Shown here: one piece after another, positions 47,307 through 60,954 of the stretch
Layout: the number at the start of each line of letters is the position of its first letter
Numbering within the stretch: position 1 is the stretch's first letter
NCBI RefSeq assembly: GCF_002288925.2
Contig: NW_022098008.1
Coordinates: forward strand, 3,914,889 to 3,978,888
From: Delphinapterus leucas
Lineage: Eukaryota > Chordata > Mammalia > Artiodactyla > Monodontidae
Length of the DNA stretch: 64,000 nucleotides
Reading direction: 5' to 3'
Translations under genes and position numbers: made by a program
The notes under the pieces: model-generated
What the model was told of the DNA's origin: nothing
The model's database searches: none
The model's input: the letters and a program-made list of their open reading frames with translations, nothing else

Positions 47307-50274
47307 CACAAATTGTTATACTTTCCGGCTTCCGCTTGCAGGCAGGTGGGAGACTGGGTGAGCGAATGCATCCACGGGAACTGGGGCCTCGTGCCATTAT
47401 AGGGCCAGAGATGCAGCCTGGACAACACAGCAAACTCCCCGTCCCCCCAGGGCTGCAACCTCTCCTTCTCTGAGGAGGTTGGAACCCCAGCCTTGGGGGA
47501 AAAACCCCTTCCACGTTGCTCCTTCCTCGGCCCTAAGGTGCCACACGGAGTCCTCTTTACACCTGCAGCCACTCCATCATGCTTCCACAGCTCCTTATAT
47601 TACTCTCCTCCTGTTCAAATCACTGTGTACTTTCCATCTCATGATCGAATCCTGCCAGATAGGAAGGAAATCTAATTAAAGGACTGCCTGACCTGTGTCA
47701 GAGTCCTCCTGGGGACAGTGGCCTCGGGGAGACCGGAGGAGAGATGGGGCACATCTGGAAATGGCTTCAAGCGGTGGACACAGACCTGTCCATTGCTCTC
47801 CAGGGGCAGCCACACCTCTGATGGCTGCCACCCTCATCTGAAATTGACCAAATTGGGAGAACCAAAGCTGTGTGTTGCTGGGTAACCTGATGACCTATTC
47901 CTCGTATCTATAAGGAGGACAGGTGTGTACAAAACACACCCAGCTTCTCTCCACCCCTCCCTCTTCCTGCCCTGGGGAGGAGGGACAGCTCATCTACACG
48001 GTGACCTGGGGAGGAATCACTGCCATAGTCAAACCGCTGCTTCAGGTCCTCGCCTGGGAAGCCACTCCCCGTGCTGCTCCTTGTGATAAGGATGGGGTGG
48101 GGAGGGGACGGGGCAGCGCCAGCGCTGCCCTCCTATGCCCGTCCCTGTGCAGAAAAATGATTCTCACATCCCTACTACAGCCACTGCAGTGATTTGCGTA
48201 GCCACCTCCCACTTGCAGGGGTTTTATGCAGCTCTGCATGTTAAAGAAGGTGCAGGCATTCTTGTTTGCAGGTGAGATAAAGAGAAAGAGCCTAGGGTGG
48301 GAGGGCTGCCATGGGAACTCCAGGAGGTGAGGGCTCACCTACAGACCTGGGCCACCTGGACTCCAGCACGTCAGGGAATTTGCCAGACAGCCCTGATCTA
48401 TTGCACCATCTCTGCAGGCACACCTGGGGAGGACACTTCCTCTCCCTTGCCTTCGACTTCTGAGACACGTTCTAGCAACTTGAATATTCATGAAAACCTG
48501 CATGTCTGAGACCAGTGTGACCCTTCCCCAGGTCATGCTGTGAAGAGTAGGACAATACATTTAGATTTGTCTAGAGTTCAAACTACTAGATGCCTTTCAG
48601 GCTAGATTGTGTCCCTACTAATTCCTGAACCTGACCCCTGGCAGCGTCCACAGCCTCTGAGCCGCCCCCTTACCTGCCTCCCAAGATGCTCCAGAGACAA
48701 GGCAGTTCCCGCACCTCCGAGCTGGTGCAAGGGCAAGTACTGGGTGGTTCAAGGTCACACTTCCTGAGGCCCCTAGTCAGGCTTGTGCCAGAGAACACAT
48801 CTGCAGTCCTGCAGGCTGTGGCAGGCAGGGCACGTGGCTAAATTTCAAGGCTGAGAGAGGGTGGAGGATGCAGGACTGAGTGGAGATGCAGGCCTGGAGC
48901 TAGGGGTGTCAGACGAGGGTGTCCTGTAGACCGCCGTCCACCTGGCACCACTGCAGAGGGTGCTCAGAGGTCTGGCCACGCATGTCCCCAGGACATGGCT
49001 GGAATGAAGCCCCTGAAGAATGGCGTGCTCTCTGGACATGAGAGATGTCATTGAGAAGTGAGGGACGCGGTTGTCAAGAATATGCATGAAGTTACTGCCT
49101 CTTGTGAGCTCTGCCCAGGGGAACTCCTCTGACCTGGACTGACAGGTCTGCTCTTCAATGTGTGGCCATCCTGTGGGACCAGGTGGCAGCCTGCTTGCTC
49201 ACTCCCAGGCAGTGGCAGGATCACCTGTAAAATGCACACCCAGTCTGGAAGGCTGCAGGGGGGAGAGGGAAAAATCAGGTCCCCATCTAAGCACCTTAGT
49301 TACTGTCAATAAATGGATTTTTTTTGATACAGAAAAGATTGCAACACTCATTGTTAAGTGGCATGAAGGAGAAACAATGGGGGGACAGGGGAGTTAAAGT
49401 CCCCGGGATCAAGGACATGCACGTTCTCCTCTGTCTCCTCAAGCTCACAAAATCAGATTACCTGGCATGCGGCTGGCGGGTGAGGGCTGGAATGAACCCA
49501 GGGGCCATGGGGAGGTGCCTGGGGCTCAGGCAGGCTTGTGAGCCAGGCTGGACCTCATCATCTGGTAGTGATTGTTTGTGGGAGTCAGAGAGGACCTGCG
49601 CAGAGTGCAAAGAGAGGGATGAAGGAGGCTGTGTAGGGGCTGCTTCTGAGGATCCTGACCTGTCCAGGGTCAGGAACCATGGGGGTCGGCTGAGGGTTAG
49701 GGCAGGTGGCTTACACTTGAGCCTGGGAGTCACACGCAGGTCAGAAGCGTGGTATTTTGGATGGTGGTCATGTGTGCAGGGACTGGAGACCAATTAAAGG
49801 ATCTGGGTGAGACCCCAGACACCCTTCACGCGTTGTTCTTCCAACTTCCTTCAGCTACGAGCTACGAGCTGCCATAACGGAGTTCAGTTTGGTAGGTTTC
49901 TCCCCCGTAAAGACAGTCTCTCTCTGTTTACTGCCTCTCTCTTAACCCAAAGCTCATCACATGCACATTTCTTTCACTTTAGAGCAAACTCTAGGACATA
50001 CAGAGGAACCTACTGTGCCTACTTTCCATGGGCTCCTAAGGAAGGTAAACCCGAACTGGCCGGGAAAGTGTGACCAAGTACACGTCCAGATCCTTATAAA
50101 CATAATGGGTTCACAGAACTGGGCAGGAATTCGTGACAACTGCACCCATGCTATTGTGTACTCTGTTATTCGGTGCCACATTTGTGGGTGAATCTAGGGA
50201 GGGAGATTTTATTATGGAATTGCAAACCTATCTTATCATATGACTATGAGTCCCCAGCTTGTTGGCACTTGTAT
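47307..50274. other. Unannotated intergenic sequence, GC-richer
   Basis: About 3 kb, gently GC-rich. Many frames of 60-157 codons on both strands overlap each other, the longest being 49324-49797 (plus). None shows a domain or homology that I recognise. No repeat named. Confidence 0.45.
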
Positions 50275-50290
50275 CAAAAAACGCACATGG

Positions 50291-50494
50291 GGGTTTCCCT
50301 GGTGGCGCAGTGGTTGAGAGTCCGCCTGCCGATGCAGGGGACATGGGTTTGTGCCCCGGTCCGGGAGGATCCCACATGCCGCGGAGCGGCTGGGCCCGTG
50401 AGCCATGGCTGCTGAGCCTGCGCGTCCAGAGCCTGTGCTCCACAACGGGAGGGGCCACAACAGTGAGAGGCCCGCGTACCACAAAAAAAAAAAC
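50291..50494 (+). mobile_element. CHR-2 SINE with target-site duplication
   Basis: 'gggtttccctggtggcgcag' through 'gatgcaggggacatgggttt', 'gatcccacatgccgcggagc' and 'gtgagaggcccgcgtacc', then poly-A. CAAAAAACGCACATGG (50275-50290) and AAAAAACTGCACATGG (50495-50510) are near-identical flanks, a target duplication of about 16 bases. Confidence 0.95.
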
Positions 50495-50510
50495 AAAAAA
50501 CTGCACATGG

Positions 50511-52774
50511 TGCTCAGATCAGGAGGCATACAACAGGAGGAGAAGTCACTAAGTGTAGGGGATGCCCAACTGCTGCTTCCTCAAAATCTCACAGCATCTC
50601 AAAGGGCAGAAACTCTCCCTTTCATAACTATCATCTCCACCTGGCCACTGGGCTCTCTTGTTAAATCTGCCCTGTGCTCTGATCTTCCGATGGGCCTTTG
50701 CTCTTAGCATCTGCCTCTGTGCTCTTCGTTCCAGCCCTACAGCCTGTCTTGGCTTTGCCAGGTTTCTCTGAATTGATCTGATGTCCGCGTGGCCCAGCTC
50801 TGAGCTCTGGTGTCCCCTTGCCAGGTGACCCCTGAGGTCTACCAGCCGCTGAGCTTCCCTGGTTTAGATCCTTTCCTGGAATCTGATCAACCTTTCCTCT
50901 CCTGTCTAGCTCGGAAGCATGACAAAGAAGAAGCCCAAATCCTTTAAAATATATGGGCAGATTTTGAATTGAGAGGCTTAAATCCGCTTCGTGTTCTAAA
51001 ACACAAAGTTTCAGATTCTCCTCTCTGTGCTCGCTGCCGAGTGTATGGAGGAGAGAAAGGACACAGAGATTAAATGTCCACAGTTTATAAGCATTCCACC
51101 TGGGAAGACAACTTCTTCCATGCCAGCTGCTCCGTCTCTGGGCAGAAAAATAATGTCATTCTTCCAACAATTTGCATGCTGAAATATATACAGAAGGCTT
51201 GTACTTTCCGCCTATCACTGGGGCAGAGTTCGGAGATTTTCAGGACAGGCTGGAAGATACCAGCTCTTCTTTGACTATTCAGAAGGGAGAGAATAATGGG
51301 TTTTCCTGAGAACTATAAAAGGTAAAAGGAAACTTGAAAGTAGATCTGTTCCACCATCCAGGTTACTAACAGGCATTGAACCCTATGGCGTGCTTGGCCC
51401 CTCTGGGTGGGAGAGATAGCAGTGAGCATGGCATTCCAGAGGAAAGGTGATCAATAAGCAAGCGACCTGGCAAACAGAGGCTGTGGTACCAGGCGAAGGA
51501 AGAGGAAGAAGAGAATAAAGCCAGGTGAGCAGATAGGACGTGATTATCTGTTCTGAGAAAGGTGTTTGTGAGCAAACCTTCTGACATGGAAAGATAGGAA
51601 AACATGAGAACGGTGTTTCCCACGACTGATCAACAGTGCTTTTTTTCTACAAAGTGACTTTTCAGTGTCTAATCCCATGTCTGTCCCTGCTAAGAGGGGC
51701 CTGTCAAATGTTTGAGGCAGTTTGAAAAAGCACAATCTACATTTCCATTGATTTAACTGGGCTTAATTATTATATATTGAGTTTATTTTTGAATCCCAAA
51801 TTGTGCTGAAGGATGCTATCAGATTTGTGTGCTTATCACACTCTATGTGGCTTAAAGACATTTCAGAGACATTAGCCAAATTCATCGGTCCTTTTGAGGA
51901 AACAGGTAGAGAAAGTTAGAGAATGAGAAGCTTTTACTTGAATTACTAAGAAGTAACAATTGTGAACTCAAATTTCCCCAAAGATATTGTTTAGTTACTT
52001 TTGTACCTTAGTGATTTTACAGACCCACAGCTAGTTTTGTTCATAAAAGCAACCTTAATAAAGTAATGATAAATACTCTGGTTTCTGTCTGTAAATTAGT
52101 GTCACGTGGTTACTGATTTGGAATTATGTAATTTGGGAACTTGCATTTTTTCATCTCATGAAGATAGAATGAGACAACTGAAATAAAATTGCTCAATAAC
52201 AGAATCATGATGTTAATTAGTTGTCCAAGGCATGGTTTCCCATTTGAATCTGACCCAGGGCATTAAGCACAGTACAAACTGTGGTGTTTGCAACATTGTA
52301 GATGAGATTCTTTTTCTCTGAAAATTATCCATACTTTTCTCTTTTGCAAAGATAAAAACTGGGTTCTCTTCCTCCCTAATTTGTGTGAGTCTGAGGGGCA
52401 GTTTTTCCAGTTATCCAAGTCTTTACAAATGAGATGTGATATGGGAAAAACAAATCCAATTTGTCACATCAGATTGGCTGTGCTGTTCTTGGTCTTGGGT
52501 CTGCAGAAACGCTGAACTCTATTCAAGAGATGCAATCTTTATTCTGGAAGGATCACTGCAACTATTTCCCATGTAAATCAACTGGATTTGGAAGCAAGAC
52601 TTAAAGCAAAGGAAATGATATTCATGTTGAATTTGGTCTTTACTGATCTGATACTGCCAACTATTTTTTTCTTTTGTTTTATTTTTTTTCAAAATAATAT
52701 TCATTATTTTTCATTTACATGCATTAAAATTCATTTAAATTAAAGTACTATTAAAATTACACATCAATTTCTAC
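50511..52774. other. Unannotated intergenic sequence
   Basis: About 2.3 kb of unique, increasingly AT-rich sequence with no young repeat and no supportable gene. A candidate place for conserved non-coding elements. Confidence 0.45.
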
Positions 52775-52910
52775 ATTCCAGGCATTGTTCTAAGTTCTTT
52801 ATAAATATTAACTTTGTCCTCATATCAACCTTCTGGAGTAGGTTCTGGTTTTATCATATCCATTACACAGATGGGAAAATAAAGTTTCATGTAGGATAGG
52901 AAATGCACTC
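52775..52910 (-). mobile_element. MIR SINE
   Basis: 'ccaggcattgttctaagttc', 'tttataaatattaactttgtcctcatatcaacc', 'ggagtaggttctggttttatcatatccatt' and 'acacagatgggaaaataaag' are the reverse complement of the MIR tail and core in consensus order. Confidence 0.8.
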
Positions 52911-55900
52911 CGGGATTCTCCATTTTATTATTCTTACCTGAAAAATATTTTAAGTCTATATTAATTTAATATTTAATTCATTATATCAATTTTCCTTTGC
53001 AGTATGTATGCACTTTTAAGAGTATGTGATTGAGTTTTAGGTCCATAACAAAATCTAAGATTTTGTTTTATAATAAGCAAATTTAATGTATTGTGTGTGT
53101 TGATATAATTTTTTTACATCTTCTGTTGTCACACCTATATTTTCTTATTTTCATTTTTCTGTTGTTATTCTCTGGGTTTTTTCCATGTACTCAAAATCTC
53201 TTTACTTTTCTCTTCCCATGTATTCTCTTTATTTTTACAACCACTATTTACTTTTAACTTTTCAAAAGGATTTTAGCTTAATTCTCTGATATTCAAAGTC
53301 ATGAAGAAAGCAGTATATGTTAATACTACCAGTAGAATAGAATTTTTATCCATCTTATTTTGTTAGACATACATATGCGGATACACTTTATTTTTCCATA
53401 ATGGTCTTTGTCATTTTGTAAAGTAAGCAGTTACCTAAGCTCTCTATTTACCTATTTTAATGGTAAACTCTACTCATGTAATATCATATCTCCCAAATAA
53501 TAAATACATAAGTATCTAGATCTTTTCAAAGCTGAAAACAATCTATACACTTATGATGTTCCAGGCAAAATTAATGACAAAATGCACAGCCAGCCACATC
53601 TTGAAAAAAACATAAGGACAAAGACACGTGATGATTCTATGAGGATCCAGGCTGAAGAGCCCAACAGGTCACCAAGAAAATAAGACTGAATTTGCCTCTG
53701 GACCTCTCCTCTGCCAAAGCAAATGCCAGATCACAGCGTGCCATGCTTGAAAGAAAAACTGCACCGTGGTTTGGACATTCTATCCAAGTCAACTTTGTCA
53801 TAAGGTGGGGAACAGAAATACCTTGTCAAATGTGCACTATTTGCTCCTGGTATCCCTCCCCAAAGATAGTCTGACTTGAGTTCAATTCTTCCGTCGTCTT
53901 CCTTGAGGACACTTGCTCCATGTTGTTCGCCTCCAGTCCTTGTGGTATCAGGGGGACAAAGAGGGGTGCAGGGATTCTGTGCCGTGTGTTTAGATTATTT
54001 CATGGAGCCCTCACACATATGCAAGCCGCTGCTGTCACTCTGGTTGCTATGTAAGAAAACTGAGTCCCAGAGCCGAGGTCAGCTGGAAAGAGGCTGAAGG
54101 AGCATCTTAACAGGCTGGTAAGGACAGAGGGCAATTCTCGGCATGGGAGGAAGGAGAGGAGACAGCCCCTGTTAGGGCTGCAATCAGGAATTTACTGAAG
54201 GATCCCCAGCATGATTAATATTGAAAGATAAAGGGAATGGGGGGGGGGAAGGAGGATGACATTAGGGAAGAACAAAACTGACTTTTACAGAAGGGAAACG
54301 AGCAAGAAGAGAGATGGGGTGGTGAGATGTTTGCTGCAGATGCCTCACTCCAAGTGGCCCAGGTCAGGCACGGAGATGACAGACACGGGTCCATGGGTGG
54401 ATCCTGGACCCCTCTCTGGCTGCACGGCGCACTTGGTATCTACTCCTCCTGTGCTGCTCTCCAGAACATTCAAGGGTGGCGGACTGATGTTCCCTGCTCT
54501 GTGATGTGGAAAATGCAGAGGTGGCAAGTGGCATCCAGGAGCCTTCAAAGCAATTCAGAGCCTTTTACTATCACTTGAATCAATGAATTTAAAAAAGGAT
54601 TGGATATGGTATGTCTACTTCATTTCATTGCTCTAGTAATCCTTATTTTTTTATTAGAATATAAAATTTGTATTTGTGTGTCTGCTACAGTTTGAGAAGA
54701 GAAAAAGTGACTCATCACCTCATACTGTTTGAAAAGCCATGTTCTGGTTAACTTTCCTTTCTGTTTGTGTCTCCTCAAGACTCAGGTTGCTATGATTTTT
54801 CCTAAATTTAATGTGAATGACCTCCCAGTTACTGTCATGCTTCATTGTCACAGTGACACAGTCCACACACAGGGCATGTTAAACAACAAGAAATTCCTTG
54901 GAATAAGAGTAATTCTGAACTATATTCTCCTTCCCACACCTGTGAAAGGGGATACTCCTCTCCATCTCCTTCCACGTTGAAGGAAGCTCTGGGAAGCACA
55001 GCCTTCCTGACTCTCCACTCCCTCTGCACTCAATGCTTCCCAGGAGGAGGAGAGACATAGGTCTGGTGATTTTGGAAGAGCAGATGGGTGCCATAATCTC
55101 TCCCTTCCTCTTCCCTCTTGAGAGCTGCCAGACCTCCAAGGGCACGTGCCCTTAATTTTGTTTGTCCCCATGGCATTGTGTAGGTGCTGCCCCTTTCAAA
55201 AGGGCTGGAAGGCCAAAACTTTGGGGGGGGGGAAATAAATTTAATGTCTGGGAATGTTGACAATTACAAAATAGACCTCATTTGTGGGAGCAGTATGTAC
55301 TTGTAAGGAGGGTTTGGGTGGACTTCGGGTTTGTATTATAATATTTGGTGGGTTTGGAGGCCTTTCAGGCTAGGCGGATGTTTTTGTGAGGCCATTCTAT
55401 TTCTTCCACCAGTGCCAACTCATGTTTTACTGATCAAGCGAGAACAAGAGGTGCCAAGCTTCAGGCTCCTTCCTACTTAGAATTTGGGAGGTGGCTGCAG
55501 CTCTAGGGATATTTTTCCCAGATCCACAGAACATGAAAAGGAAGAGCTGAGCCGGAGGCAAAGGTGGGAGGTGCTGGGTCAAGGTGTAGACCCAGAATGT
55601 GTGCACCCTGCAAGGGCAGCCCTGCCTAGCAAACGTGGCCAAGGCAAGAATTCTGTTCTAATTGTTTCTACCTCAGGAAGACTGGCGGGAAGATTCCAGG
55701 ATGCAAACCAGGGAGATGCCTTCTGGAAGCAGGATCCAGGAGACCACTGAGAAGCACAGAGGCAGCCCTGAGAGCCTTCATCAGTGATTCTTTTCCAGAT
55801 GGAATTCATTCTAGTGTCTTTTCTTGCCTCCCAGATTCTCCTTGAACTTTATAGCCTCTGTCAAGTCAAAACACTACAGATATTCCCTTACTCAACACTT

Positions 55901-56254
55901 TCTGCTCATCATGATTTCATTTTTTAAAATTGTTTTACAGTCATGATGGTTAGTGGTGAATGAAAACAATCAGGTCAACATAATGGGCATTTCATTAAGT
56001 TAAAGCCATTCAATTTAGACAGAAGTCTTAATTCTGAGATAACACACTTACCATATTTCATCTTACCTTAGGAAAATGAAAGGCTGGCAACCCCATGGTG
56101 GGTTTCTTTTAGAATTTTCATTTGGAAGTTTTACTAACCCATAAAATCTAACACTCTGCCCTACGTTCACTATTGTCTGTCCTATTCACAGAAGTTCTTA
56201 CTTAGAATAACTTGATTACTCTCAACTTGTTTTCATTTGTGTGCATTGTCTAAT
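52911..56254. other. Long AT-rich unique stretch
   Basis: About 3.3 kb with no recognisable young repeat and no gene. Possible weak MIR-like phrases occur at about 54045-54085 ('taagaaaactgagtcccaga'). There are G-runs at about 54240-54249 and 55224-55233. A candidate for conserved non-coding sequence because so little of it is repeat. Confidence 0.45.
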
Positions 56255-56425
56255 TCCAGCTTCTGCCAATCCTATTTCTTAAATAAACTTAACATCAGTC
56301 CATTTTTCCACAACCCCATTGTCACTGTGCTTGTCAAGGCCACCATCATTTCTCACCTGTTTTCTGATAAATTAGCCCATATTGGTCTCTCTCCACAGTG
56401 TTGGCATCTACCATCTATTTCCTGA
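56255..56425 (+). mobile_element. L2 LINE fragment
   Basis: 'caaggccaccatcatttctc' followed by 'acctgttttctgataaatta' and 'ggtctctctccacagtgttgg' parallels L2 ('caggccaccatcatctctcgcctggactactgcaatagcctcctaactggtctccctgc'). Diverged, plus orientation. Confidence 0.6.
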
Positions 56426-58984
56426 TTCTGATCCTGCGACTCTCTACGCAAACTCCTTCAAAAGTACACCATGACCCTTCTCATTCAGAGGGTCCATTCA
56501 GAAAAAGCAAACGAGCAGCATGCAGGAGGATGGTGTGAAGAAGAGGCTGGGACATGTGAGGTGAATTCCAGAGGCAGAGATGGAAAAAGTGGCAGCAGCA
56601 AAACATTGGATATGAAAACTTTTATGTTCTAGAATGATTCAGAGTACTGGGGAGACATCACGGCAGTAAAGCAGAGGTACACTTGCTGAAAGCTTGTTAG
56701 AGGTGGGAGTCAGAGAAGAACCAGCTGTACTTGTAGGAAGAGGATCACGGGTGACAGTGATGGCTAGAGGTGAGGGCACAGGTGATCCTATCAGCCTGGC
56801 TGCACACAACCCTGAGTGGCGGACAGCTCCCACTTGTGGATACACAGAGATCAAAGACATGACTGAAGCAGAACACAAAAGGCCCTGCACAGCAGTGGAA
56901 GGGAAACAGCATTTGGGAAACTCAGAGGTAGAGTGTCTATGTGGAAATGACCTCCCTTAGGAGTCAGAAGAAAGTTTCAACTCTAGTTTCCCCCTATCCA
57001 AGGAGAAACCTGCCTTCTCTAAAACAAAAACACAAAATCATGAAGAAATATGAGATCAACATGGAAGTAAAAAATATAGAGAATAATTTGCTCATTTAAC
57101 AAATACTTATTGGTCATGAAAAAAATTATGCAGTAATGAATTATAAACATAGCAAGTGGAACAAGTTAAAAGTAGAAGCAGCACCCTGAAAAAAATCAAA
57201 AAGTAAACTTTAACACATTTCACATAATACAGGAAATAGAAGAGAAAGATCAAATTGATGTCAGAAGATAGTCAACAAAGCATGTGGATGACTGGTTTGT
57301 GCATCAGATGGGACAGAATTGGGACTTGGAGGGGTGTCAGGTAACCTCTGAGCTGGGATACCATGGGACCAGGAGTCTAACACTAATGATGGGAGAGAGG
57401 GTAAGGAGGAGGTTGGGAAGGTACTCTATAATGTTAAATATATGTTGAGGTGATAAGACACAATCCCAATTTAAGAAGCATTAAATTGGGAAAAATGGAT
57501 TTCACAACTGAGGAAATGCAGATAAGAATAAAAAGTCTACTGATCAAAACTTGGGGGGAATTTACCCTACAAGTTTAGATAGGAAAAACCAATATATCTA
57601 CTTTAACAGTATAATGATGTGTTGGCAAAATCATTCCAAAGAAGCCCACATTAATAGATGTACCCCTAAAAATATCTCAAGCCTAAAATTACAGAAAAAT
57701 AAGAGGTAACATCATCATTCACACAGCCTCCTTTACTTCTTCATAAAATGCAACCTCTCTTGAAAGTACTAGTTCAAAGTTTGTCTTTTCCCTGAGTTAT
57801 AAGTTCAGTGAAAAAAGAAGCTCCATGATGGATTCTCAGTAAGTAGATAACTATTCACAACTAATCATGAGTAATGAGTGGCTAATTATAACAGGAAGGG
57901 GCAAAAGAAGCTGTTCTAAAATGATTGAAAATCTTGATGAAGTTAACTATTTTCTAGGAACACATAAATTGAAACATTGCTTCAAGAAGTAGGAGGAAAA
58001 CAGAATAGTCCATGAACAACAAAACACATTGAATAATTAGGCAAAAAGTTCCCTCCAGAACATAAATCAGACCCCAATAATTTTATAAGTGTGTATTTTC
58101 AGATCTTGGAGGCATAGATAATTGCTATTTACTTGAAATGCTCATTTGGAAATTTTTCTGGTTAATTTTACGAAGTTGCCAAAGACCAAACACTAAACCT
58201 GAAAAGGAGGTCTGCACATGTGCATTTCCTCACCTCCGCTTCGCTCCATCCCTGAGGGAGGGACTCCTGCCCCAGGGTTACAGGACAGTCAGACACAGGA
58301 CGCCCAGTCCGGGCAGGTGAGATGGGCAGCATTTATCAGCCATTCCTACTCACAGCCCTGGGAGGAGGACACCGCACACCACGTGGGGCCCCATCAGGAA
58401 CAGAGTCGACAATCAGGGCTGTGGGGAGGCAGGTGTCATAGCATCCACAGGGTGGGCTGTCCCCGGGTCCCAAGGGGGATCATAATTGGATTGTTTGAAT
58501 GAGTCATGCACTGGCCTGGAACTGAAACCCACTACTCAGGTAAGCAGGCCCCCTTCCTCCCCAGTGCCTCTGCTTCCCAAAGAGCTACAACCCACCCATT
58601 TTCTTTCTCTCTAGAATTTTTCTTAGAATTAAATATAACAATAACATTTTATTAAATATAAAAATAACAATATACACATTACTTGATAACTTACTTTAAA
58701 TGATAGGTGGATGGATGAACATGCACACATGCACACACGCTCAAACCAGACTATCATTACACTCACAGACGTGTGCACACCCACTCTGGCTCACACACAC
58801 AGACACATATAAAACATTTCTAGGTGGGATCACTTCCATGGCAGCAAGCTATCCCAGAGACTGGACACACCCTAGCCACACAGGCATCTCCCTCTGATGA
58901 ACACTTGGGAGTACCCCAGCTGTCGCCCTCCCATACCCCCCTCCCTAGGGAGCAGGTGGTGAGATTCACCGACCTCGCTCCATC
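56426..58984. other. Unannotated intergenic sequence
   Basis: AT-rich from 57000 to 58200. A CA-rich stretch at about 58721-58805 is scattered rather than a clean microsatellite. No gene or clear repeat seen. Confidence 0.45.
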
Positions 58985-59150
58985 TCAGCCTGGGTTGCTT
59001 ACAGAATCCTCTGGGAAGATTTTACAAACACAGATGTCCAGTCACCACCACACACCCATGATACTTCCCTGGTGGTGGGGCCTGGGAATCAGGAGGTCTG
59101 CAGCCTCTAGAGATTCTGTAGGCAGAGCAGATGGAGGACCACTGCCCTAC
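58985..59150 (+). mobile_element. MER5A-type hAT fossil
   Basis: 'acagaatcctctgggaagat', 'tttacaaacacagatgtcc', 'ggtggggcctgggaatcagg' and 'agatggaggaccactgcc' run in the order of MER5A ('agaatcacctggagggcttgttaaaacacagattg', 'ggtggggcccgagaat', 'gagaaccactg'). The middle contains a small insertion of C/A-rich bases. Confidence 0.65.
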
Positions 59151-59597
59151 GAGCCTTCTCAGGGCCAGGGTTCTATGGGCCTCCACAGAGAAGTCCACTG
59201 GGAGGGGAACACTGCAGGTGATGGGGAGAGCAGCAGGCTTGTTCCAGGTGGCATGAGATGGAATGTCTTCCCTTGATGAGGGGCTAAACCTCTGTGCTCA
59301 TAGGTCTCCTGGGTGCACAAGGAGGACAGTGGCAATCAGGCCCCCTCCCCAAGGTGGCACAGGGCAACTGAGAAGAACTATCTCCCCCACGAGCTCAAAG
59401 ATGTCCACCTGTGCCTCGCCCACTGTCCCGGACCCTCGGCTGAAAGGCCCCTGGTGGGATTCTTTGAGCTCCTCCAGCTGCTGGATTCAGTTGTTATCTT
59501 GTTACTTGGACCTTGGGATGGAAAGAGGGCCACGCCTGGATGCTCATGTTAGAATTTCAACTTGACATTCCTTCCTGGTCCATAGAGAACTTACTGA
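59151..59597. other. Unannotated intergenic sequence
   Basis: GC-richer with several overlapping plus-strand open frames (58824-59276, 59263-59565). They show no family signal. Confidence 0.4.
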
Positions 59598-59885
59598 TTG
59601 TACTAGTTCTGGGGCTGCTATTACAAAGCACACAGACTGGGCAGCTTAAACAGCAGAAACGTATTGTCTCATGGTTATCAGGCCTGCAGTCCCAGATCTA
59701 GGTGTCCACAGGGTTGGTTCCTTCTGAGACTGTGAGGGAGATTCCATTCCATGATCTTTCCCCTGGCTTCTGGTGGTTTTCTAGCCATCTTTGGCATTCC
59801 TTGGCATGTAAAGGCATCACCCAATCCTTGCCTTCCATGTTCACATGGCATTCTCCCTGTGTGTATGCCTGATCCACAATTCACT
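59598..59885 (-). mobile_element. MLT1-like LTR fragment
   Basis: 'actagttctggggctgctat', 'tacaaagcacacagactggg', 'cagcttaaacagcagaaacg', 'gggttggttccttctgagac', 'cttctggtggttttctagcc' and 'ttcacatggcattctccctg' match, in order, the reverse complement of MaLR LTRs such as MLT1. The LTR start is missing, so it is partial. Confidence 0.7.
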
Positions 59886-60954
59886 CAGCACTCATGAGCA
59901 AACCCAGCTAAGATCAGCAAGCCTGGTCTGCACCACTAGGTAACCAACCAGCATATAGTCCTTGAGCAAAAAGAAATGGTTCTCATTTTAAGTTATGGGG
60001 TGTTTTCTTGTGTAGGGATAGCTAGCAGATATACCCACCTTCAACACCGATTTTACCTGTGGAATCATTAGAAGCAAATATGTTTAGCAGAAGCCGGTGT
60101 AATTCTGGACCAGACGACACAAGGGAACAAATGCTGAGTCTTATTAATCAAGGTTTCCAAGTGGTGGATCTTCTGGCACTGGTTACCTTACGAACAGCTT
60201 CAGCACTGGGGGGGATCAGGGACCTCACTGCAGGAGGGGGTGTCAATTACCAACAATACTAATAACAAACAGTTAATGAATACTAATGATTATAATACAT
60301 CTATCATATTATTTTAATACTAAGTGATTATATTTTATATAATGATAGAAAGTATTATTATTATTTGAGATAAATTTCTATGTGTTTAACAGGAAAGAGC
60401 TTACACAAGCCAGATTTTGAATTCAGGAATCCACTATTGTTTGTCCTCCTTGGTTCCCAATTTTCCTTTCTTCCTTTTCCTAAGAAAAGTCAAGTCTCAA
60501 CGTGGAGGAACCCAGGTTCTAGAGTGTAGCCAGGAACAGAACCAGCATCAGAATCAGCGAGCTGATTGCTGTCTGGTTAGGTCTGAGGCATCTGGGGCCA
60601 CAGATTGAGGGCGTGTAACCCTGTTGGCCCTGGGAGCTGAGGGGCTCAGGTTCAGCCAGGACCATACGGGATGTCAAGGAAACACAGGGGCTGTGTTATG
60701 CCTAGCCAACAAGTTCGGAAGAGCATTCTTCCAGGATGGCCTGATTCCTAAAGTTGTACTAAGTCAGGCTTCATGGCAAGTTCTAAGTTTCACAGAATCC
60801 ATAAGACACATTGCCCTGTCCTAACCTTTCCCTTTAGGAATTCAAATTTTCTTGCATCAAAAATTTCCTTTTTTTGTTTCTTAATATGCTATTTTTCACA
60901 CTGTAGAGGTATTCTTTCCACTTTTAAGCCTGTCAACCACTTTTTGGGAAACTG
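59886..60954. other. Unannotated intergenic sequence
   Basis: Unique sequence with an AT-rich patch at about 60250-60370. No gene seen. Confidence 0.45.

Noticed and set aside
49324..49797. Plus-strand 157-codon frame
   Set aside because: A minus-strand frame of 111 codons (49793-49458) covers the same bases and neither shows a domain. Consistent with chance in GC-richer sequence.
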